Source: Steroidobacteraceae bacterium (GTDB lineage Bacteria > Pseudomonadota > Gammaproteobacteria > Steroidobacterales > Steroidobacteraceae). From it: 64,000 nt of DNA. Each line of letters starts with the position of its first letter. The stretch's first letter is position 1. The position numbers were made by a program, and so were the translations under genes. Shown piece by piece: positions 58,438-64,000 of the stretch. The stretch is from positions 62,001-126,000 of the forward strand of contig JABAQN010000021.1 in the NCBI GenBank assembly GCA_019187495.1. The letters are read 5' to 3'. The notes under the pieces were generated by a model. It was not told the origin of the DNA. It searched no databases and worked only from the letters and a program-made list of their open reading frames with translations.

Positions 58438-58860
58438 TCAGCCGAGTGGCTTGTCGCAGGTTCCGATCTTCTTGCCCGCGAGCCTGATCTGCATGGTCAT
58501 GCCTTCCGCGGTCGCGTGGATCACGCCGGTGTAGGAATCCGGGGTATCCCAGGTCATCTCCCCGGTGCCCGTCATCGGCATCCTGCCTCCGCATCGCATC
58601 GTCCACGTCGCCTTGTTGCCGACCCGCACGAAATTCGAGCTGACGCAGCCCGGATCGCCGCCCGGAGGCGGTTGGGTCCATTCGCTTGCGGTGCAAATTT
58701 CAGCCGTGTGGGGTGGTGGTGAGTACGGCATGCCCGCCATCACCACCTGTGAGGTCGTGCGCCACAGGATGCCGGGCGCGTCCGCCGCGCGCACCGGCGC
58801 GAGTACCAGCAACACCAACGCAATGGCGCCGAGTCCGCCAGATCCTGGCTTGTTCATCAT
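58438..58860 (-). CDS. DUF3617-family exported protein
   Basis: This 140-residue protein has a signal peptide (GAIALVLLVLAPVRAADA, cut near residue 26). The DUF3617 pattern follows: GILWRTTSQVVMAGMP, a Cys pair in ICTAS and GCVSS, MRCGGRMPMTGTGEMTW and DSYTGVI, ending KKIGTCDKP. Members are periplasmic and uncharacterised. GGAAG lies six bases before the first of two adjacent ATG codons. Confidence 0.8.
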   Translation of the reverse strand: MMNKPGSGGLGAIALVLLVLAPVRAADAPGILWRTTSQVVMAGMPYSPPPHTAEICTASEWTQPPPGGDPGCVSSNFVRVGNKATWTMRCGGRMPMTGTGEMTWDTPDSYTGVIHATAEGMTMQIRLAGKKIGTCDKPLG

Positions 58861-58982
58861 GCTTTCTTCCCCGAGAATTCCGTTTCCGGAAGCACCGCTT
58901 CGCGCCGCCGCCCCGCGTACGCGTCCATATGATCCAGCGGAAATCGACTGTCAAGCGGGTGCCGCGCGCGGCCTTCCTTCCC

Positions 58983-59020
58983 GCGCCCCGTCGCCCGCCA
59001 CTCGCTGTCCGCCGCTCCTT
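58983..59020. repeat. Heptad-periodic element, single arm
   Basis: GCG, GTC, GCC, GCT, GCC, CCT recur every seven bases (58983, 58990, 58997, 59004, 59011, 59018). Its core GCCCGCCACTCGCTGT (58993-59008) differs by one base from 35755-35770. It lies 40 bases before the threonine deaminase start. Confidence 0.5.
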
Positions 59021-59060
59021 TTCGGTAAGCTTCCCGTTCCCCACCCCCGGCGGTCCCCCT

Positions 59061-60578
59061 TTGGCAAGTCCCTACATCGAGCGCATCCTGAAGGCGCGGG
59101 TCTACGACGTGGCGATCGAATCGCCGCTCGACGCCGCGCCGCGCCTGTCGCGGCGCATCGGCAACGACGTGCACCTCAAGCGCGAAGACCTGCAGCCGGT
59201 CTTCTCGTTCAAGCTGCGCGGCGCCTACAACCGGATCGCGAACCTGTCGCAATCGGCGGCGGGCCGTGGCGTGATCTGCGCTTCGGCCGGCAATCACGCG
59301 CAGGGCGTGGCGCTCGCGGCGAAGCGACGCGGCATCAAGGCGGTGATCGTGATGCCGGTGACGACCCCGCAGATCAAGGTGCAGGCCGTCATCGACCTGG
59401 GCGGCGAAGCGGTGCTGCAGGGTGACGACTACGATGCGGCCTACGAGCACGCGCTAGCGCTGGCGCGCGATCGCGAGCTCGTGTTCGTGCACCCGTTCGA
59501 CGACCCGGACGTGATCGCGGGCCAGGGCACGATCGCGGTCGAGATCCTGCGGCAGACCGGTGGCGAACTCGACGCGATATTCGTGCCGGTCGGCGGCGGC
59601 GGGCTGATCGCGGGCATCGCGACCTACGTGAAGTACCTCTATCCGCGCATCAAGGTGATCGGCGTCGAGCCGGCTGACTCGGCGGCGATGTACGAATCGC
59701 TGCGCGCGGGCAGGCGCGTCACGCTCGATCGCGTCGGCATGTTTGCCGACGGCGTGGCGGTGCGACGCGTCGGCGAGGAAACCTTCGGTCTCGTGCGCGA
59801 GCACGTCGACGAGATCGTGCTCGTCGACACCGACGAAACCTGCGCCGCGATCCAGGACCTGTTCGAAGATACGCGTTCGATCGCGGAGCCGGCCGGCGCG
59901 CTCGCGGTGGCGGGCATCAAGAAGTACGTGGCGCGGGCCGGCTGGCGCGGCAAGCGGCTCGTCGCCGTCACGAGCGGCGCCAACATCAACTTCGACCGGC
60001 TGCGCCATGTCGCCGAGCGCGCGGATCTCGGCGCGCAGCGCGAGGCGCTGCTCGCGGTCGAGATCCCCGAGCGGCCGGGCAGCTTCCTCGCTTTCTGCCG
60101 CGCCCTCGGCCGGCGCAGCGTCACGGAGTTCAATTACCGGTATGAGAGCGCGCACGCCGCGCAGATCTTCGTCGGTTTCGCGCTGTCGCAGGGGCGGGCG
60201 GAGAAGGATTCGGTCATCGAGGCGCTGCGCGCCGCCGGCTATACGGTCGAGGACATGTCGGAGAACGAGGTCGCGAAGCTGCACGCGCGCTACATGGTGG
60301 GCGGCCACGCCCGCGGCATCGAGCACGAGCTCCTGTTCCGTTTCGAGTTCCCGGAACGCCCGGGCGCGCTCGAACGCTTCCTGCAGTCGGTGGGGACGCG
60401 CTGGAACATCAGTCTCTTCCATTACCGCAACCACGGTTCCGACTACGGCCGCGTGCTCGCCGGCATCCAGGTGCCGCCGGCGCAGCGCGCCGATTTCGAA
60501 CTGCATCTCGGTGAACTGCACTACGAGTACACCGACGAAACGGACAACCCCGTCTACCGGATGTTCCTCGGCGCGTGA
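59061..60578 (+). CDS. ilvA: Threonine ammonia-lyase, biosynthetic
   Basis: This PLP enzyme turns threonine into 2-oxobutyrate and ammonia, the entry to isoleucine synthesis. The 505 residues have the catalytic domain at about 1-325 with the Schiff-base lysine in FSFKLRGAYN near 52, SAGNHAQGVALAA near 80 and the phosphate loop GGGGLIAG near 180. Two ACT-like domains at about 330-500 bind isoleucine and valine. The TTG at 59061 is chosen because the family begins ASPYIERILKARVYDVA right after it; the open frame extends upstream but only through the DUF3617 shadow and a heptad element. Its stop overlaps the next start (GTGA). Confidence 0.92.
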   Translation: MASPYIERILKARVYDVAIESPLDAAPRLSRRIGNDVHLKREDLQPVFSFKLRGAYNRIANLSQSAAGRGVICASAGNHAQGVALAAKRRGIKAVIVMPVTTPQIKVQAVIDLGGEAVLQGDDYDAAYEHALALARDRELVFVHPFDDPDVIAGQGTIAVEILRQTGGELDAIFVPVGGGGLIAGIATYVKYLYPRIKVIGVEPADSAAMYESLRAGRRVTLDRVGMFADGVAVRRVGEETFGLVREHVDEIVLVDTDETCAAIQDLFEDTRSIAEPAGALAVAGIKKYVARAGWRGKRLVAVTSGANINFDRLRHVAERADLGAQREALLAVEIPERPGSFLAFCRALGRRSVTEFNYRYESAHAAQIFVGFALSQGRAEKDSVIEALRAAGYTVEDMSENEVAKLHARYMVGGHARGIEHELLFRFEFPERPGALERFLQSVGTRWNISLFHYRNHGSDYGRVLAGIQVPPAQRADFELHLGELHYEYTDETDNPVYRMFLGA

Positions 60579-61486
60579 GCGACCCCGTCGACGAAAGCTA
60601 TGCGCCACGGCGCAAGCCCGTGCACGATCACGTCGTGCTGCGCGGCCTGCGACATCGCATCACCCGGTGGGGGCCGCCTTGCGCGGCGCCGATCGTGTTG
60701 CTGCACGGTTTCCTCGATGCGGCCGATACCTGGCAATTCCTCGTCGACGAGCTGCCGGACGAATGGTCGTTCGTCGCGCTCGACTGGCGCGGCTTCGGCG
60801 GCAGCGACTGGCAGGAGGGTGGCTACTGGTTCCCCGACTATCTCGCGGACCTCGAGGCGCTGCTCGGGCATGTCGCCCGCGAGCAGCCCGCGCGCCTCAT
60901 CGGCCACAGCATGGGCGGCAACATCGCGGCGCTCTACGGCGGCATCCGGCCGGGGCGCATCGCATGGACCGTCAATCTCGAGGGATTCGGGCTGCCGGCG
61001 ACCGCGCCGGAGGATGCGCCGGGGCGCTATGCGCGCTGGCTCGACGAACTCGCACGGCGCCCGCGGCAGACCGCATACGCGACGCAGCAGGATCTCGCGA
61101 AGTACCTGCGCTCGCGCAATCCCCGCCTGACGGCGCCGCGCGCGTCGTTCATCGCGCGCGCGTGGTCCCGCCGCGCCGGTGAGCGTTATCGGCTCGCGGC
61201 CGATCCCCGTCACCGGCTCGTGAATCCGATTCTCTACCGACGGGAGGAGGCCGAAGCCTGCTGGCGACGGGGCAACGCACCGATGCTGCTGGTCCTCGGA
61301 GCGCAGTCGGAGTATCCCGCGCGCCTCGGGCCCGACGGCACGGATGACTATTTCCGCTCGGTCTTCCCGCAGATGGTACTCGCGAGGATCGCGGGTGTCG
61401 GACACATGATGCACCACGAAGATCCCGCCGCGGTCGCCCGCCTGATCGAAGGCTTCGTCGGCTCGCTGCCGTCGCCTCCCGCATGA
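60575..61486 (+). CDS. Alpha/beta-fold hydrolase
   Basis: This 303-residue hydrolase has HGFLDAADTW near residue 43 for the oxyanion hole, the nucleophile in GHSMGGNIA near 110, and the terminal His in IAGVGHMMHHEDP near 275. It resembles haloalkane-dehalogenase/epoxide-hydrolase-like esterases. Translation is coupled at both ends: GTG start over the ilvA stop, and its stop over the ATG of the next gene. Substrate unknown. Confidence 0.87.
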   Translation: MSDPVDESYAPRRKPVHDHVVLRGLRHRITRWGPPCAAPIVLLHGFLDAADTWQFLVDELPDEWSFVALDWRGFGGSDWQEGGYWFPDYLADLEALLGHVAREQPARLIGHSMGGNIAALYGGIRPGRIAWTVNLEGFGLPATAPEDAPGRYARWLDELARRPRQTAYATQQDLAKYLRSRNPRLTAPRASFIARAWSRRAGERYRLAADPRHRLVNPILYRREEAEACWRRGNAPMLLVLGAQSEYPARLGPDGTDDYFRSVFPQMVLARIAGVGHMMHHEDPAAVARLIEGFVGSLPSPPA

Positions 61487-61743
61487 AGTGGTGGCAACTG
61501 GACCGCGAACACCCGCTGCACGTGCCGTACAAGTGGGCGCGTCGCATCGTGATCACGGTCACCGGGTTCACGGTGCTGCTGGTCGGCCTTGCGATGATCG
61601 TGCTGCCGGGCCCGGCGTTCGTCGTCATTCCCGCGGGCCTCGCGATCCTCGGGCTGGAATTCGCGTGGGCGCGGCATTCGCTGCGCGCGCTCAGGAAGCG
61701 TGGCGCGATGCTGGTCGCCGCGGCGAAATCGAAACTGCGCTGA
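61483..61743 (+). CDS. PGPGW-family small membrane protein
   Basis: This 86-residue protein has two hydrophobic segments (about 24-43 and 46-62) around the family motif IVLPGPAFVVIPAGLAILGLEF. It is a member of the putative transmembrane PGPGW family of unknown function. It overlaps the alpha/beta hydrolase stop (ATGA) and converges on the thioredoxin gene, 4 bases away. Confidence 0.82.
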   Translation: MKWWQLDREHPLHVPYKWARRIVITVTGFTVLLVGLAMIVLPGPAFVVIPAGLAILGLEFAWARHSLRALRKRGAMLVAAAKSKLR

Positions 61744-61747
61744 CGCG

Positions 61748-62233
61748 TCAGAGCGCGCCCTCGATCAGGGCGAGGAACTCGGCGTGCGTCTTCGCGCCCT
61801 GCACGCGCTGCACGACTTTGCCATCACGCCCGATGAGATAGGTGGTCGGCAGCACCTCGTTCCACGCCGGATCGACCACGCTCGCGATCGCGTCGAGATC
61901 CTGCCCGGCCCGCAGCCACGTGCGAAAGCCCGGAAAGTATTTCGCGCGAAACGTCGCGACGCGCCCGGCATCGCCCGGCTCGTCCATCGAGACGCCGACC
62001 AGCGCGAGGCCACGCGGGCCGAGCTCCTGCTCGATGCGCATGAGGTCGGGAATCTCGCGCAGGCAGGGCGCACACCAGGTCGCCCACAGGTTCAGCACGA
62101 CGACCTTGCCGCGGCGCGCGTCGAGCAGGCCGCGCAGCTGCTTCGCATCCACGGTCGGCACCGCATCGACCGCGCGCGCGCGGGCGGCCAGCAGCGAGGC
62201 CGCGGTCGCCGCGAGGAATGCGCGTCGCTTCAT
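61748..62233 (-). CDS. TlpA/ResA-type periplasmic thioredoxin
   Basis: This 161-residue protein has an export signal (KRRAFLAATAASLLAARARA; a twin-arginine pattern is possible) and a thioredoxin fold with the redox site NLWATWCAPCLREIP near residue 50. LVGVSMDE and the cis-proline in LPTTYLIGRDG follow. It should reduce periplasmic disulfides, for example in cytochrome maturation or copper handling. Its ATG overlaps the stop of the BNR-repeat gene, so the two are co-translated. Confidence 0.9.
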   Translation of the reverse strand: MKRRAFLAATAASLLAARARAVDAVPTVDAKQLRGLLDARRGKVVVLNLWATWCAPCLREIPDLMRIEQELGPRGLALVGVSMDEPGDAGRVATFRAKYFPGFRTWLRAGQDLDAIASVVDPAWNEVLPTTYLIGRDGKVVQRVQGAKTHAEFLALIEGAL

Positions 62234-63537
62234 GGCGCCGCCGCGATGGCCGTCGTGTAGATGCGATCGTCCTGCTGCCACGCGATCTGCACGCGGCCGT
62301 CCTTGCGCGTCGCGAGCGCGGGATTTTGCGACGTGGCGTCGCCCTCCGTCAGCGCACTGACCGGGCCCGCATACACGCCGCGCGCGTCGAGCGCCCGGTA
62401 GTACACGCGGCGCGGCCCGTCGACCTTCGCGTGCCACGCGATCAGCGCGCCATGCGCGGTCAGCGCGAGGGCCGGGGCGTCCGACACCAGCGCGCCCGGC
62501 TGCACCGGCGCCGGCTTGTCGAAGCTCGCGCCACCGTCGTGCGATGTGGCGATCATCACGCCGGGGGGCGTCTCGGCGCCGTTGTGGGCCGCGGTGTAGA
62601 CCGTGCTGCCCCGCACGGCGAGGACGGTCGGCTTCAGCGGGCAGCCGTTCAGGTGCCAGGGCGCGCCGCCGGTCGGCACGCGCGCGCCGAACTCGCCGCC
62701 GCGGCCGTCCGCCTGCGCGACGGTGCTCGAGCGCAGGTTGTCGCCCGTGACGCTGCGCGACCCGAGATACGGCCGCGACTGCGCATCGAACGCGATGGAA
62801 AGCTGGCAGCAGGGGCAGACGCCGTCCGCCACCATCATCCGGTCGGTGGCAAACGTGCGTCCATCATCGCGCGAAACGGCCGCGTACACGCTGCCGGTCG
62901 CCGAGTCGGCCTTCATGTTCCGCGTATCGATCCATGCGATGTACACGCTGCCGTCGGGCGCGACGCCCATCGTGCCGAACGCCGCGACGCTCGCGAAGCC
63001 ACCGTGGATCACGCCGCTCAGGTCGGAGTCGGTCACCGTGCTGACCCGCCGCGGCGCCTCGAATGTCTGCCCGCCATCGGTCGAGCGCGTGTAATGCGTC
63101 ATCAGGATGGCCTTGCCGAGCTTCGCCTGCTGCTCGTTCGCGGGGTAGGCGACGTGCAGCGTGCCGGTGGGGCCATAGGCGATGCGCGGCCGGCTCACGG
63201 CGAATCCCCAGACGTCGTCGCCGTGATTGACGTGCACCGGCGCACTGAAGGTGGCGCCGCCGTCCTTCGAAACGGCGACGTAGAGGTTCATCGACGACTG
63301 GTGCGAATGCCCCGTCTTCGCGCGCTCGGCCTCGGCGGCCTGGGCCGCGGCGGAGTTCGGGTCGCCCTTGGCGAGCCAGAGCATCGCGATCTCGCCGTCC
63401 GGCCCGACCGCGACATCGGGCGCGAGCGCGCGCTGGTCCGGCGTGCTGACGATCACCGGCGCCGCCGCTGCGGCGGCCAGCACCGGGGCGGCCAGGATGG
63501 CGAGCGAGACTACCGCAAACTTTCGGGCGGGTGACAT
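62230..63537 (-). CDS. Exported BNR-repeat (sialidase-fold) protein
   Basis: This 435-residue secreted protein has a signal peptide (residues 1-25) and a six-bladed sialidase-type propeller. Asp-boxes are visible as SKDGGATFS, STDGGQTFE, SRDDGRTFA and SHDGGASFD. A Cys-rich patch (GVCPCCQLSIAFDAQSR) near residue 240 could bind a metal or heme or be a TlpA substrate. True sialidase activity is not supported, since the catalytic Arg triad and Tyr cannot be placed. Coupling to a thioredoxin gene suggests a periplasmic redox or metal context. Confidence 0.8.
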   Translation of the reverse strand: MSPARKFAVVSLAILAAPVLAAAAAAPVIVSTPDQRALAPDVAVGPDGEIAMLWLAKGDPNSAAAQAAEAERAKTGHSHQSSMNLYVAVSKDGGATFSAPVHVNHGDDVWGFAVSRPRIAYGPTGTLHVAYPANEQQAKLGKAILMTHYTRSTDGGQTFEAPRRVSTVTDSDLSGVIHGGFASVAAFGTMGVAPDGSVYIAWIDTRNMKADSATGSVYAAVSRDDGRTFATDRMMVADGVCPCCQLSIAFDAQSRPYLGSRSVTGDNLRSSTVAQADGRGGEFGARVPTGGAPWHLNGCPLKPTVLAVRGSTVYTAAHNGAETPPGVMIATSHDGGASFDKPAPVQPGALVSDAPALALTAHGALIAWHAKVDGPRRVYYRALDARGVYAGPVSALTEGDATSQNPALATRKDGRVQIAWQQDDRIYTTAIAAAP

Positions 63538-63607
63538 GGCGGGATCTCCAGGGGCGGTGACAGCCGATCATAGTTCGGACCGGGCAACTCCTGCGACAAT
63601 GTCGCGG

Positions 63608-64000
63608 ATGGACGACCTCGCCTCCGCACCGTGGTTGCAGCGCCTGCTCGTCGCGTCGCTGCTCGCCGGCCTCGTCGTGCTCGCCTTCGAGGTGCTGAAG
63701 CCGTTCATCGTCCCGGTCATCTGGGCCGTGATCCTCGCGCACGTGACCTGGCCGGTCTATCGCCGGCTGCTCGCGGTCGTGAAACGCCGCCGCGCCGTCG
63801 CGGCGCTGCTGATGACCGTCGGCGTGACGCTCGCGATCGTGCTGCCGGCGATCTGGCTCGTCGCGCTCATCCGCACGGAACTCGTCGCGGCCTACAACGC
63901 CTTTGCCGCGCAGCTTGCGCGGGGAGTCGAGCTGCCGCACTTCGTGTTCGAACTGCCCTGGATCGGGCCGTGGCTCGAGGGACTGCTGGCGCGCATCGCG
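63608..64000 (+). CDS. AI-2E family (PerM-like) permease, C-terminus cut by window edge
   Basis: Only the first 131 codons are visible. Two helices at about 14-30 and 32-50 (LEVLKPFIVPVIWAVILAHVTWPVYRRL) match the start of the AI-2E/PerM/YdiK family, and a third (ALLMTVGVTLAIVLPAIWLVALI) follows at about 65-87. Members export small molecules or ions. The ATG at 63608 lies 70 bases from the divergent BNR-repeat gene start. The rest lies beyond position 64000. Confidence 0.82.
   Translation, partial: MDDLASAPWLQRLLVASLLAGLVVLAFEVLKPFIVPVIWAVILAHVTWPVYRRLLAVVKRRRAVAALLMTVGVTLAIVLPAIWLVALIRTELVAAYNAFAAQLARGVELPHFVFELPWIGPWLEGLLARIA

Noticed and set aside
62230-63537. True exo-alpha-sialidase
   Set aside because: Asp-boxes define only the propeller fold; the catalytic Arg triad and Tyr could not be placed.

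Overview
The window is 64 kb of high-GC, densely coded bacterial chromosome with about 54 protein genes, one partial gene at each edge, two gene remnants and no rRNA, tRNA, CRISPR array, transposase or integrase. Long carboxypeptidase-regulatory-like TonB-dependent receptors, an ECF sigma/FecR/receptor trio, a BamA-like outer-membrane protein, a sigma-54 nitrogen promoter and a separate ilvB/ilvH pair point to a Gram-negative, most likely a soil or freshwater gammaproteobacterium of the Xanthomonadales/Steroidobacterales/Nevskiales type. This placement is an inference from gene content.

Layout. 1-5.4 kb: a ferredoxin-reductase-like flavoprotein (cut by the edge), a PII nitrogen regulator behind a sigma-54/NtrC-type promoter, a [2Fe-2S] protein, a quinone oxidoreductase and two MFS carriers in one overlapping run. 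5.4-8.6 kb: a hydroxyproline-degradation operon (D-hydroxyproline dehydrogenase, 4-hydroxyproline epimerase, pyrroline-4-hydroxy-2-carboxylate deaminase) headed by ilvH, with ilvB facing away. 11-14.1 kb: glyoxalase and a GH17-GT2 glucan synthase. 14.1-17 kb: a lower-GC insert with two genes of unknown function between two near-identical 228-bp direct repeats of the mmsA 3' end.

16.7-35.6 kb is the centrepiece: a phytate and myo-inositol utilisation locus. A TonB-dependent receptor, a secreted double-domain beta-propeller phytase, a Tat-exported PhoD phosphatase and an organophosphate-antiporter-like MFS protein would take in and dephosphorylate inositol phosphates. IolG, a second Gfo/Idh/MocA dehydrogenase, IolE, IolD, IolB, an IolC-DUF2090 fusion and MmsA/IolA form the complete route from inositol to acetyl-CoA and dihydroxyacetone phosphate. 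An RpiR-family regulator lies in the locus. Seven 16-bp dyads (TGGAA-N6-TTCCA) lie at every divergent or internal promoter of the locus, paired exactly 30 or 60 bp apart, which suggests one regulon.

35.8-64 kb holds mixed genes: DMT and GPH carriers, an aldehyde dehydrogenase, PAP2, MDR and SDR enzymes, an LTA-synthase-like sulfatase with an Omp85-type partner, an ECF sigma/FecR/STN-receptor signalling trio with an S9 peptidase, a macro-domain protein paired with a nitrilase-fold protein that lacks its catalytic Cys and Lys, a GST, an FHA coiled-coil protein, biosynthetic threonine deaminase, a TlpA thioredoxin with a BNR-repeat protein, and the start of an AI-2E-family permease. A family of intergenic elements with a 7-bp period occurs at six places and in some cases carries the stop codon of the neighbouring gene.
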